DNA of 30,111 nt from Hallerella sp963660435 (GTDB lineage Bacteria > Fibrobacterota > Fibrobacteria > Fibrobacterales > Fibrobacteraceae), in the NCBI GenBank assembly GCA_963660435.1, contig CAVKYI010000024.1, forward strand, positions 1-30,111. The letters run 5' to 3'. A program made the position numbers and the translations under genes. The first letter of the stretch is position 1. Each line of letters starts with the position of its first letter. The notes under the pieces are model-generated. The model had not been told where the DNA came from, searched no databases, and saw only the letters and a program-made list of their open reading frames with translations. Below, one piece after another: positions 7,121 to 15,506 of this stretch.

Positions 7121-8422
7121 TTACTGCTTGCCGGAATCCGTCTGGGCGGAGCAGACTCGGTTCTCTCCGAGGGATTCCGCCTGGAGCATCGCCTGTTCCG
7201 CCGCGGAAACCAGTTCGGTCGATGTCTTTGCGTTTTCGGGGAACGTGGCGACTCCGAGGCTTAGCGTCGTCTGGAGCATGAGCTTGCCGTAGGCGACTTG
7301 CAGGTTCTCGATTTCGTGGCGGATTTTTTCTGCGCGCTGTTCGGTGCGGATCTTGTCCGCTCCGGGCAGAAGAACGCAAAGCGTGTTTTCCGCGAAGCGA
7401 CACGGGATGTCTTCTGTGCGGATGTAGCGCGGAAGCCTTTGGGCGAGCTCCCAGAGCATTTGCTCCGAAGCGTGAGTCCCGTGCCGGTCCTTCAATTCTT
7501 CGAGATTGTCCGGGTGGAGCATGATCATGCCGATGGGAGTGCCGTGGCGGCGCGCCTCGCTGATCGCTCGCATCAGGGCTTCTTCCATGTAGCGCTTGTT
7601 TACGAGGCCGGTGAGCTGATCGCGCAGGCTTTGCGTCTTGAAGCGAACTTGCAGGTTCTGGTTCGCGACGAAAAGTCCGAACGCTGTCGCGACCATGGAA
7701 ATCTTCGTCTTCCACGATTCGGCTGTTTCGCCTTCCGGAAGCGCATCGACCTGGATGGACAGGATTCCGAAATGTTCTTCGAGACCTTCGATCGGTGCGC
7801 AGAAGGAATATCCCTGGGGACGGTGGTGCAGATGCGTGCAGCCGTTTACGTGCTGCGGATCGGAGTAGTCGGCGACGACGATTCTTGCGCTGTCGAAGCT
7901 TGCACATTCCGCGGGGACGATGACCGGGTCGCTAATCGTGTTTTCGCCAAACGCGAAAATCTGGTGCAGCTCGGACTGGTTGTTGCCATACATGTAGAGA
8001 ATGCCGGATGCTCCCTTGAAAATTCTAGGCAGGAGCTCGTTCAGCTTGCGGACGACTTCCGGGAACGGGCGGTTGCGCAACAGTTCGTGGCTAAAGTCTA
8101 TCCAGTCTTCGTCGGGAAATTCCGGGGCGAGGATCTTCGGCTTTTCGGGAGCTTCCGCCATGGATGGGCCGTTCGCTTCGTTGACGACAGGGATGAGTTC
8201 CGCTTCGGGAAGCTTGCGGCTAGGCTCGATGGCAAAATCGCTTTCGGTATCGGTCGTTTGCCTGTTTGCGATGGCGTTGAAGAGTGCGCCGAGAATCGCT
8301 CCCCAGAGACCGAGGAAAAGGTAGCGGACGGAAGGGGATGGCGTTTCGCCCGGGAGGACGCAAACGAAGACGACCCCGGCGAGAAACGAGATGAGCCAAA
8401 GGATGTAGAATTTCCAAATCAT
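7121..8422 (-). CDS. Membrane GAF-GGDEF protein with degenerate active site
   Basis: A 433-residue protein. Two membrane segments (about 5-23 and 33-51) are followed by a GAF-like sensor region (about 100-255) and a C-terminal GGDEF domain (about 265-425; opening FKTQSLRDQLTGLVNKRYMEEAL, here split as two motifs, FKTQSLRDQ and LTGLVNKRY). Active diguanylate cyclases carry GG(D/E)EF; here the signature is RFAENTL (residues 342-348), and the first metal-binding Asp region reads MLHPDNLEEL. The enzyme is therefore probably inactive. The motif RTED (335-338), however, lies exactly five residues before the signature, where the RxxD inhibitory site binds cyclic di-GMP. It may be a c-di-GMP receptor. 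No Shine-Dalgarno is seen before ATG 8422. It lies 118 bp upstream of maeB on the same strand, with a separate promoter likely for maeB. Confidence 0.85.
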   Translation of the reverse strand: MIWKFYILWLISFLAGVVFVCVLPGETPSPSVRYLFLGLWGAILGALFNAIANRQTTDTESDFAIEPSRKLPEAELIPVVNEANGPSMAEAPEKPKILAPEFPDEDWIDFSHELLRNRPFPEVVRKLNELLPRIFKGASGILYMYGNNQSELHQIFAFGENTISDPVIVPAECASFDSARIVVADYSDPQHVNGCTHLHHRPQGYSFCAPIEGLEEHFGILSIQVDALPEGETAESWKTKISMVATAFGLFVANQNLQVRFKTQSLRDQLTGLVNKRYMEEALMRAISEARRHGTPIGMIMLHPDNLEELKDRHGTHASEQMLWELAQRLPRYIRTEDIPCRFAENTLCVLLPGADKIRTEQRAEKIRHEIENLQVAYGKLMLQTTLSLGVATFPENAKTSTELVSAAEQAMLQAESLGENRVCSAQTDSGKQ

Positions 8423-8506
8423 GCATTTAATTTAGCATTTATTGCAGTCCGAAACCCGAAAGCGCAGTTCTTTCCCGTTTCGATTTTCGAAAATGCGAAA
8501 AATTGA

Positions 8507-8630
8507 AGGTCACCTCTAAAAATTCAATTTTCAAAAATCTGGTTGCGACGCTTCGCGCTGGTTTGTCATTCCTGCCTTCGCCTGGTCTCGCTCAAATTTT
8601 CTTGACCAAGGCAATTTTTAGAGGTGACCT
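8507..8630 (+). repeat. Inverted-repeat (MITE-like) element, copy 2, intact
   Basis: A 124-bp element with perfect 18-bp terminal inverted repeats (AGGTCACCTCTAAAAATT at 8507-8524, complement at 8613-8630). It is the uninterrupted form of the element at 5-165; the five base differences between the two shared bodies are all transitions. The same frame is open as in copy 1, ending in the peptide QIFLTKAIFRGDL. It sits between the start of the GGDEF gene and carB, two diverging genes. No clear target duplication flanks it. Confidence 0.78.
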
Positions 8631-8810
8631 GAAAAACGACAAAAATGAATTTTATGCTGCCGAAAAAGTCGCTTGGATTCTTGAAGGGAAAAACATCCCC
8701 ACGGGGACTTTACAGTCCTTCTGAAAACTTTCAAAAAGATAAAACTTTTCCCTTTGTTTCGTGGACAGAAATTTCTAAAATTACGCCGATTTAGCTCAAG
8801 CGAAGGTACT
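8631..8810. other. carB upstream region
   Basis: With the element before it, this makes a 388-bp stretch without a gene (8423-8810). I see no supported promoter, and no recognisable PyrR-binding or attenuator structure. A short palindrome (TCCCCACGGGGA near 8697) has too small a loop to call. The frame upstream of ATG 8811 is open to a TTG at 8754, but the family start argues against using it. Confidence 0.4.
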
Positions 8811-11800
8811 ATGCCAAAACGTGAAGATCTCAAGAAGATAATGCTTATCGGTTCGGGGCCGATTGTCATCGGACAGGCTTGCGAATTCGACTATTCCGGC
8901 GTACAAGCGTGCAAATCGCTCAAGGCCGAAGGCTACGAAGTCGTCCTGGTGAACTCGAACCCGGCGACGATCATGACGGACCCGGATTTTGCGGACCGTA
9001 CCTATATCGAGCCTCTGACTGCGCAGGCTCTTACGGAAATCATCCGGCGCGAGCGTCCCGACGCGCTGCTCCCGACCCTCGGTGGGCAGACCGCCTTGAA
9101 CCTTGCGATGAAGCTTCACAAGAAAGGCGTGCTTTCGCGCTACAACGTGGAGATGATTGGCGCGCGCCCCGATGTCATCAACAAGGCGGAGGATCGCGAG
9201 CTGTTCAAGGAAGCGATGGAACGCATCGGGCTTGACATGCCGCAGAGCGTTTCGGCAAACACGCTTGAAGAAGCGAACGCCGCCCGCGAGAAGCTTGGCG
9301 TGTGGCCGGTTGTCATTCGTCCGGGTTTTACGCTCGGCGGGACGGGAGGCGGCATTGCGCACAACCAGGAGGAGTTCGAAACGATCGTGCAGCGCGGGCT
9401 TTACTACAGTCCGACATCCGAAGTCCTGATAGAAGAATCCATCGAAGGCTGGAAGGAATTCGAACTCGAAGTGATGCGCGACCACAAGGACAACTGCGTC
9501 ATCGTCTGCTCGATAGAGAACCTCGACCCGATGGGCGTTCACACGGGAGATTCCATTACGGTGGCGCCAGCCTTGACGCTGACCGATCGAGAATACCAGA
9601 AGCTTCGCGACGCGTCGATTGCCGTGATGCGGGAAATCGGAATCGATACGGGCGGATCGAATGTCCAGTTCGCGCTGAATCCGAAGAATGGGCGGATTGT
9701 CGTCATCGAAATGAATCCGCGCGTTTCGCGCTCTTCGGCTCTCGCTTCGAAGGCGACCGGCTTCCCGATTGCGAAGTTCGCGGCAAAGCTCGCCGTGGGA
9801 TATACGCTCGACGAAATCCTGAACGATATCACCAAGGTGACTCCTGCCTGCTTTGAACCTTCCATCGACTACATCGTCACGAAGGTTCCCCGTTTCGCTT
9901 TTGAAAAGTTCGCCGGTGCGGATACGACGCTCGGGACGCAGATGAAGTCCGTGGGCGAAGCGATGGCGATTGGGCGCACGTTCAAGCAATCGTTCCAGAA
10001 GGCGATGCGTTCGCTCGAAACGGGACATGCCGGATACGGCGCAGACGGCAAGGATCACGCGTTCGAGGAACTTTCCGACGAAAGGCTCGAAGCCGAGGTC
10101 GGGCGTTCTTCCGCCGAGCGTATCTTCTATGTCCGCGCAGCGTTAAAGCGCGGCTGGTCTGTCGATAGGATTCACGACATCTGCAAGATCGACAAGTGGT
10201 TTCTCCGCGAACTGGAAGAGCTTACCTTGTTCGAAAACGAAATTCGCAAGGCCGGCTCGCTCGAAAACCTTTCGAATGACAAGCCTCTTTTCCGCGAGGC
10301 GAAGAAACTCGGATTTTCCGACCGCCAGATCGGTTGGATTCTGCACGCCAAGGAATTCGAAGTGCGCACGGCCCGCGAAAAAATCGGAGTCGTTCCGAGC
10401 TTCGCGCAGGTCGATACGTGCGCCGCTGAATTCCAGTCCTACACGCCCTATCTCTATTCGACTTACCGCGACGACGACAACCGCTTCGAAAATCCGACTG
10501 CGGGACAGCTCGGCGACGGCACGGGAATGCGCCCGGACGAAAAGCCTTCGGGAAAAAAGAAGATCATGATTCTCGGCGGCGGCCCGAACCGTATCGGCCA
10601 GGGAATCGAATTCGACTATTGCTGCGTTCACGCGTCCTTTGCGCTGCGCAAGGCGGGCTTTGAAACGGTGATGGTGAACTCGAACCCGGAAACGGTTTCG
10701 ACGGACTACGATACGAGCGACAAGCTCTATTTTGAACCGCTCACGCTCGAAGATGTTTTGAACGTTTACCGCCACGAAAAGTGCGACGGTGCGATTGTGC
10801 AGTTCGGCGGACAGACTCCGCTGAACCTGGCGAACCAACTCGAAGAAAACGGTGTGCACATCATCGGAACGTCCCCGGCGATGATCGATGCCGCGGAAGA
10901 CCGGAAGCTCTTTGGCGACATCGTAAACAAGCTGCACGTGTTGCAGCCGCCTTCCGGAATGGCGCAGACCGCGGACGAAGCGGTCGCGATTGCAAAGAAA
11001 ATCGGTTTCCCTGTACTTGCCCGTCCGAGCTTTGTCCTCGGTGGTCGCGCGATGTGCATCGTCCACGACGAAGAGGCACTCCGCAAATACATGGAAGAGG
11101 AAGCTCTCGAAGTTTCCCCCGATCGACCGATTCTCGTCGATCACTTTCTGGAACAGGCGACGGAATGCGATGTCGATTGCATTTCCGATGGAGAAACGGC
11201 CGAAATCTGTGGCATCATGGAGCACATTGAACTCGCGGGCATTCACTCCGGAGATTCCGCGTGCACGATTCCTCCCCCGACATTCTCGCAGGACATCCAG
11301 GACCGCTTGCGGAAACTCGCGATTGAATTTGCGCGGGAACTTCACGTCGTAGGCTTGATGAATGTCCAGTTCGCCGTCCACGGAAACGACATCTACGTAA
11401 TCGAAGTGAACCCGCGGGCAAGTCGCACGGTTCCGTTTGTATCGAAGGCGACCGGTATTCCCTTTGCAAAGCTCGCTTCGCTGGTAATGGCCGGCAAGAA
11501 GCTCAAGGATCTGGGTTATACCAGGCTCTTTACTCCCAAGTATTATGCGGTCAAGGAAGCGGTCTTCCCGTTCGCGCGTTTCCCGGGCGTCGATGTGATT
11601 CTTTCTCCCGAAATGAAATCCACGGGCGAAGTGATGGGACTCGATTCCCGCCATTCGATGGCCTACATCAAGAGCCAGGTCGGAGCGGGAAACTACGTAC
11701 CGATGAAGGGAAACATTTTCCTGAGCGTAAAGGACGCGGACCAGGAAGCGGTCGTGCCTTTTGCAAAGCGCCTCGAAAAGCTCGGATTCGAAATCTATTC

Positions 11801-12143
11801 GACCCGCGGGACGAGTACCGTTCTCCGCAATCACGGCATCAAGACGCACGGAGTTTTCCGCATTTCGGACGGTCGCCCGAACGTTCTCGACCTGATTGAC
11901 GAAAAGGATCTCGCGTGGATAGTGAACACGCCGACTCCGGGCGCAAAGGCGGCAAAGGACGAAGCGAAGATTCGCTCCACGTGCATTCTTCGCGGCATCC
12001 CGATTACGACGACGCTCGACGCTCTTGAAGCGACCATCGAAGGCCTCGAAGACATGAAGGGCGAAACGGGCGACGGACGCTTTGGCGTGGAAGTCTGCTC
12101 GATTCAGGAATACCAGCGTCACGCTCCGAAAGTGAACGTTTAA
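8811..12143 (+). CDS. carB: Carbamoyl-phosphate synthase, large chain
   Basis: A 1110-residue protein that makes carbamoyl phosphate from bicarbonate, ammonia (tunnelled from CarA) and two ATP, for arginine and pyrimidine synthesis. ATG 8811 gives the family N-terminus (MPKREDLKKIMLIGSGPIVI) with GAAGG just before it. The two homologous ATP-grasp halves are clear: IGSGPIVIGQACEFDYSG opens the first, and GGGPNRIGQGIEFDYCC opens the second after a linker. Both halves contain NVQFA and the metal-binding EVNPR or EMNPR-type motif. The C-terminal MGS-like allosteric domain (YSTRGTSTVLRNHGI) is intact. The chain is about 35 residues longer than the E. coli enzyme, mainly in the linker between the halves. 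carA follows after 14 bp, so the two are surely co-transcribed, but in the reverse of the usual carA-carB order. Confidence 0.97.
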   Translation: MPKREDLKKIMLIGSGPIVIGQACEFDYSGVQACKSLKAEGYEVVLVNSNPATIMTDPDFADRTYIEPLTAQALTEIIRRERPDALLPTLGGQTALNLAMKLHKKGVLSRYNVEMIGARPDVINKAEDRELFKEAMERIGLDMPQSVSANTLEEANAAREKLGVWPVVIRPGFTLGGTGGGIAHNQEEFETIVQRGLYYSPTSEVLIEESIEGWKEFELEVMRDHKDNCVIVCSIENLDPMGVHTGDSITVAPALTLTDREYQKLRDASIAVMREIGIDTGGSNVQFALNPKNGRIVVIEMNPRVSRSSALASKATGFPIAKFAAKLAVGYTLDEILNDITKVTPACFEPSIDYIVTKVPRFAFEKFAGADTTLGTQMKSVGEAMAIGRTFKQSFQKAMRSLETGHAGYGADGKDHAFEELSDERLEAEVGRSSAERIFYVRAALKRGWSVDRIHDICKIDKWFLRELEELTLFENEIRKAGSLENLSNDKPLFREAKKLGFSDRQIGWILHAKEFEVRTAREKIGVVPSFAQVDTCAAEFQSYTPYLYSTYRDDDNRFENPTAGQLGDGTGMRPDEKPSGKKKIMILGGGPNRIGQGIEFDYCCVHASFALRKAGFETVMVNSNPETVSTDYDTSDKLYFEPLTLEDVLNVYRHEKCDGAIVQFGGQTPLNLANQLEENGVHIIGTSPAMIDAAEDRKLFGDIVNKLHVLQPPSGMAQTADEAVAIAKKIGFPVLARPSFVLGGRAMCIVHDEEALRKYMEEEALEVSPDRPILVDHFLEQATECDVDCISDGETAEICGIMEHIELAGIHSGDSACTIPPPTFSQDIQDRLRKLAIEFARELHVVGLMNVQFAVHGNDIYVIEVNPRASRTVPFVSKATGIPFAKLASLVMAGKKLKDLGYTRLFTPKYYAVKEAVFPFARFPGVDVILSPEMKSTGEVMGLDSRHSMAYIKSQVGAGNYVPMKGNIFLSVKDADQEAVVPFAKRLEKLGFEIYSTRGTSTVLRNHGIKTHGVFRISDGRPNVLDLIDEKDLAWIVNTPTPGAKAAKDEAKIRSTCILRGIPITTTLDALEATIEGLEDMKGETGDGRFGVEVCSIQEYQRHAPKVNV

Positions 12144-12157
12144 GAAGGAAAACGACT

Positions 12158-13315
12158 ATGACACTAGAAGAAAAATGGAAACTCGAACGGGAACGCAAAT
12201 CGTTTCTCGCTCTCTCGGACGGCAGCGTCTTTTTCGGCTATTCGATGGGCGCACCCGTGGATTCCTTTGGCGAAGTTGTTTTCAACACGTCGCTTTCCGG
12301 ATACGAGGAAATTCTCTCCGATCCTTCGTATGCGGGGCAGTTCGTGACGCTGACCGAAACGGAAATCGGAAATGTCGGCGTGAACCGTGCGGACATGGAA
12401 AGCGAAAAGTTCCAGGCCGCGGGACTTCTTGTGCAACAAATTAACGAAAGTTCCAACTGGCGTTCGGAAGAGAGCCTCACGGCTGCGCTCAAGCGGTTTG
12501 GAATTCCGGCGCTGGCGGGTATCGATACCCGGGCTCTTACGCTTCTTCTTCGCGAAAAGGGCACGCTCAGGGGATTCATCTGTACGTCAGGGAATGTTTC
12601 TCCGGACGAAGGCGTCGAGAAGGCGAAAGCGTGGAATGGCCTCGATGGAATCGATATGGTCGAAACCGTAACGTGCAAGGAAAAGTACGAATTCTCGGAT
12701 GACTTTCTCGGTGAATTCGGGATGCCGAAAGAGCTTCCCGCAGCAGACATGAAACTGGTCGTCTATGACTTTGGCGTCAAAAGGAATATTCTACGCAACC
12801 TGCGAATGCAAGGTTTCCGGGTGACTGTCGTTCCCGCCTATACCCCGGCGGAAGAGGTTCTTGCGATGAATCCCGACGGAGTCTTTCTTTCGAACGGTCC
12901 CGGCGACCCCGCGGGCGTGAAAGGCGCGATGGACAATGCGAAAAAAATCCTCGGCAAGGTTCCCGTAATGGGCATCTGCCTCGGACACCAGATTCTCGGA
13001 CTAGCGAGCGGAGCCAAAACCGGGCGTCTCAAGTTTGGGCATCACGGCGGAAACCATCCGGTCAAGTTCCTCGATACGGGTCGCGTCATGGTGACGTCGC
13101 AAAACCACAACTTCGCCGTTCTGGAAGATTCCATCGACCCGGACATTCTGGAAGTGACCCATGTCAATCTGAATGACCAGTCGATCGAAGGATTCCGTTC
13201 GAAGAAGGTTCCGATGATCGCGGTGCAGTTCCACCCGGAAGCCGCTCCCGGTCCGCATGATTCGAATCCGTTCTTCGAAGACTGCCGAAAGCTCGTCGAA
13301 AAGAACAGAAAGTAA
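12158..13315 (+). CDS. carA: Carbamoyl-phosphate synthase, small (glutaminase) chain
   Basis: A 385-residue protein that hydrolyses glutamine and feeds ammonia to CarB. The N-terminal CarA-specific domain has LSDGSVFFGYSMGA, FNTSLSGYEEILSDPSYAGQ (20 residues) and GIDTRALTLLLREKG. The class I glutamine amidotransferase domain follows with the nucleophile C274 in GICLGHQ and the His-Glu pair in QFHPEAAPGPHDS. FLSNGPGDP and the Gln-binding SQNHNFAV are also present. Length matches the family. AAGGA precedes ATG 12158. It is the second gene of a carB-carA operon and is followed by a strong terminator. Confidence 0.97.
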   Translation: MTLEEKWKLERERKSFLALSDGSVFFGYSMGAPVDSFGEVVFNTSLSGYEEILSDPSYAGQFVTLTETEIGNVGVNRADMESEKFQAAGLLVQQINESSNWRSEESLTAALKRFGIPALAGIDTRALTLLLREKGTLRGFICTSGNVSPDEGVEKAKAWNGLDGIDMVETVTCKEKYEFSDDFLGEFGMPKELPAADMKLVVYDFGVKRNILRNLRMQGFRVTVVPAYTPAEEVLAMNPDGVFLSNGPGDPAGVKGAMDNAKKILGKVPVMGICLGHQILGLASGAKTGRLKFGHHGGNHPVKFLDTGRVMVTSQNHNFAVLEDSIDPDILEVTHVNLNDQSIEGFRSKKVPMIAVQFHPEAAPGPHDSNPFFEDCRKLVEKNRK

Positions 13316-13334
13316 AACGTTCGCGAAAAAGTCA

Positions 13335-13358
13335 GGCTCCGGGTTCCCGGAGCCTTTT
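13335..13358 (+). terminator. Terminator of the carBA operon
   Basis: A perfect 9-bp GC-rich inverted repeat (GGCTCCGGG, then TT, then the complement, 13335-13354) runs straight into TTTT, 19 bp after the carA stop. Confidence 0.85.
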
Positions 13359-13361
13359 CGT

Positions 13362-13402
13362 GAAAATAAAAAAGAGGAACGCTTAGGTTTTAAGGTTCCT
13401 CT
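13362..13402 (-). terminator. Terminator-like hairpin facing the minus strand
   Basis: A 12-bp stem with one bulged base (13373-13385 with 13391-13402). On the minus strand it is followed by a run of T (CTTTTTTATTTTC). No minus-strand gene is seen to its right, so it may serve an unannotated minus-strand RNA or back up against readthrough. Confidence 0.5.
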
Positions 13403-13549
13403 CTGGATTGACTTTTTTGTCGCTTTTTGGATGCCCTCGTTAAAGTTTATCCATACCGCAAAGAAGGTTCCTCCATCCCTACGGCTCAATCCGGTTTAAA
13501 AGTTACCAAAACTTTGACGCTAGAGGAGGCTTTCGACAAGGAGTTTTTC
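13403..13549. other. Structured intergenic segment, possible small RNA
   Basis: The segment lies between two terminator-like hairpins. It contains a nested pairing: CCTCC (13470-13474) with GGAGG (13525-13529) enclosing AAAGTT (13499-13504) with AACTTT (13510-13515). The frame of the downstream gene is open through it on the plus strand, but the translation is not protein-like further on. No known RNA family is recognised. The rest of the 392-bp gap (13581-13750) holds only short palindromes and a TATAAA box. Confidence 0.25.
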
Positions 13550-13580
13550 AAAAAGTGTATTCCGCCGGAATACACTTTTT
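13550..13580. terminator. Bidirectional terminator-like hairpin
   Basis: A perfect 14-bp inverted repeat (AAAAAGTGTATTCC, loop GCC, complement) with an A-run on one side and a T-run on the other, so it could stop transcription in either direction. It lies 170 bp upstream of the next gene. Confidence 0.65.
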
Positions 13581-13750
13581 CGTGCAGGCAATCCAATAGG
13601 TGTTCGCTTTGGCGTCTTCCTGTCTGTCGGAAAGCTCATTCCCTCAGTCGAAAAACGCTTTTCGAGTGCTCGAACGTTCAACGCGTGTTTTGCCTTTCGC
13701 GGCTTTACGGGCTTCCTTTCGCCGTTTCAAAATTTTATAAATTTCCACTC

Positions 13751-14701
13751 ATGAAGAAGCTTGTCGTTCCCGCCATCCTCTTGGTATTGGTTGTTCTTTT
13801 GTTCGCGTTTTTGAAAGCGGACCCGTTTGAGCCCAGGCTCTCCGGTGAGCGCTATCTGCTTCTGCGTGAGGAAATCGACGTGGTGAACGTGGAAATTTTT
13901 GCAACGGAAAATTCGGATGCGAAAGAGGCCGCCATCAAGAAGCGGGATTCCCTTTGGGGCGTGCTTGTCGCGATGAGAAACCTAGAACGGGGCGAATCCT
14001 CGGCAATGCCTTCCAAAGGCAAGCTCGAAGCGAAAGACTCCAAAGAGGAATCCGGTTCAAATGTCTTTGTCTATGTCATCGGCGGGCTGATTCTCTTGAT
14101 TGTCGTGTTGGGCGGCGTATTTTTCTTTTTGCGGAATCGCCAAGAGGCGATAACGCGAGAGCTCGAAAAGATTCGGGAAGAAAATCGTTTCAAGACGCCG
14201 AAAGGCGGCCTGGACGATCCCACCTTTGTCGATCGCACCCGTGTGCATCGCCGATCCATTATCGAAGACGTGAAAGATTCGCCGGAGTCTTCGGAAAACG
14301 CGACTGTTCCCGTGGCTGACGACGTGGAATTCGAAAACGCGAAGGGCGAAGTCGAGCGACCCGTTTTGCGCCCGACGGCAAGGGAACGTATCACGAGCGC
14401 CATGCAGGCCCTGTCCGATACTCTCGCCGGTCTCCGCTCTCCCAAAGGCGTTCACCGCGCCCCGGAAAGAGCGAACAAATACAAGGCGCAGAGCCACAAT
14501 ACGCTCCAGACGGAAATTTTCCCGAAGCCGAACCCAAGTCCTCTGGAAATGACACGCTTTGACCGCGAACGCGCCGACAAGGAAAAGGTCTTGCAGCTAA
14601 ATCGCCGCGGACTTACGCCATCCGAAATCGCCAGGCGTACCCAGCTTTCCGAAGAACAGGTCGAAACGGTCATTCGCATCAAACGCGAAACCGGGGAATA
14701 G
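13751..14701 (+). CDS. Two-TM protein with C-terminal helix-turn-helix (DUF6115-like)
   Basis: A 316-residue protein of unknown function. ATG 13751 is preferred because a membrane segment follows at once (MKKLVVPAILLVLVVLLFAF); the frame is open upstream but Cys/Arg/Ser-rich and unlike protein. A second membrane segment lies at about 104-127, so residues 25-100 probably face the periplasm and the rest the cytoplasm. The linker (130-265) is polar and probably disordered. The end (about 277-312: KVLQLNRRGLTPSEIARRTQ, then LSEEQVETVIRIK) is a sigma-region-4-like helix-turn-helix like that in DUF6115 proteins. A membrane-tethered DNA-binding role is possible but unproven. No Shine-Dalgarno is visible; TATAAA lies about ten bases before ATG. 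One base separates its stop from truA, so the two form an operon. Confidence 0.7.
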   Translation: MKKLVVPAILLVLVVLLFAFLKADPFEPRLSGERYLLLREEIDVVNVEIFATENSDAKEAAIKKRDSLWGVLVAMRNLERGESSAMPSKGKLEAKDSKEESGSNVFVYVIGGLILLIVVLGGVFFFLRNRQEAITRELEKIREENRFKTPKGGLDDPTFVDRTRVHRRSIIEDVKDSPESSENATVPVADDVEFENAKGEVERPVLRPTARERITSAMQALSDTLAGLRSPKGVHRAPERANKYKAQSHNTLQTEIFPKPNPSPLEMTRFDRERADKEKVLQLNRRGLTPSEIARRTQLSEEQVETVIRIKRETGE

Positions 14702-14702
14702 A

Positions 14703-15446
14703 ATGCGCTATCGATTCCGCTGCGAATATCTGGGCAGCGCCTATTTCGGCTGGCAGGAGCAGAACGAACACGGAAAGACCAAGTTTGTCACGGTTCAGTC
14801 TGCGCTAGAAGAAGCCTTTCGGATAGCTCTCCGCGCACCGATCGATCTGGTCGCTGCCGGTAGGACCGATACGGGCGTTCACGCTCGGGGCCAGATGGTC
14901 CACTTTGACTATGACGGCGAAATCGACTGCCAAAAATTGACACGTTCGATCAACGGTCTCGGACGGGGAAGCGTCAAGATTCGCGAACTGGAGCCTTGCG
15001 CTTCGGAATTTCATTCTCGCTACGATGCCGTTTCGCGCTATTACGTCTATACGCTCTTTACGCGCCCCGTGGCGCTTCTTCGCGATTTCGGCTGGGAAAT
15101 CGGACACTTGCCCGTGGATTACGATCTGATGCGGCGCGAAGCGGAATCCTTTTTGGGCGAACATGACTTTATCCGGTTTTGCATTCCGCGGAACGACGGG
15201 AAGAGCACGGCGTGCAAACTCTCCCGCTTTGAACTGGTGAAACTGAACGACTACGTGTCACAGTGGCACATTTTGGGCAATCGATTTCTGCATCGGCAGG
15301 TACGCGCCATGGTCGGAACTCTTTTCGATGTCGGGCGGCACCGCTATCCCGAAGGAACCGTGAAAGACGTTTTCAATGAAAAGTTCAAGGGCGAACGTAC
15401 GATGGCACCGCCCCAGGGACTTGTTCTCGAAGACGTCATCTATTAG
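14703..15446 (+). CDS. truA: tRNA pseudouridine(38-40) synthase
   Basis: A 247-residue protein that converts uridines 38-40 in the tRNA anticodon arm to pseudouridine. The catalytic Asp is D56 in AAGRTDTGVHARGQ. Other TruA marks are FGWQ near 15-18, INGLGRGSVKI (usually LPxDI) and FLHRQVRAMVGTL near the end. Length is normal. GGGGA precedes ATG 14703. It is the second gene of a two-gene operon. The stop codon TAG overlaps a sequence that matches 16 of 18 bases of the terminal repeat of the inverted-repeat element. Confidence 0.95.
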   Translation: MRYRFRCEYLGSAYFGWQEQNEHGKTKFVTVQSALEEAFRIALRAPIDLVAAGRTDTGVHARGQMVHFDYDGEIDCQKLTRSINGLGRGSVKIRELEPCASEFHSRYDAVSRYYVYTLFTRPVALLRDFGWEIGHLPVDYDLMRREAESFLGEHDFIRFCIPRNDGKSTACKLSRFELVKLNDYVSQWHILGNRFLHRQVRAMVGTLFDVGRHRYPEGTVKDVFNEKFKGERTMAPPQGLVLEDVIY

Positions 15447-15462
15447 GTCAGCTCTAAAAAGT
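15445..15462 (+). repeat. Solo terminal-repeat-like sequence at the truA stop
   Basis: AGGTCAGCTCTAAAAAGT matches the 18-bp end of the element family (AGGTCACCTCTAAAAATT) at 16 of 18 positions and begins inside the truA stop codon. There is no element body after it; the truA/ackA terminator follows at once. It could be a relic or a chance match. Confidence 0.45.
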
Positions 15463-15480
15463 CCCCGCGAAGGGCGGGGA
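15462..15480. terminator. Bidirectional terminator between truA and ackA
   Basis: A 7-bp GC-rich stem (TCCCCGC with GCGGGGA, loop GAAGG). On the minus strand, from ackA, it is followed by CTTTTTAG, a good intrinsic terminator. On the plus strand the T-run is weaker (TTTCCTT). Confidence 0.75.
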
Positions 15481-15506
15481 TTTCCTTGTCCGATTCTTTC
15501 GCTAGG

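Noticed and set aside
8690..8715. Attenuator or pyrimidine-responsive hairpin before carB
   Set aside because: The palindrome has a loop too small to fold well, and there is no T-run and no known protein-binding motif.
8503..8724. A 73-codon gene starting in the element copy 2
   Set aside because: It has only a TTG start and no ribosome site, and its second half is the non-conserved carB upstream region. The conserved frame is reported as a finding instead.
8796..12122. Open frames of 420 and 659 codons antisense to carB
   Set aside because: They arise from codon bias of carB on the other strand; no start signals or protein motifs support them.
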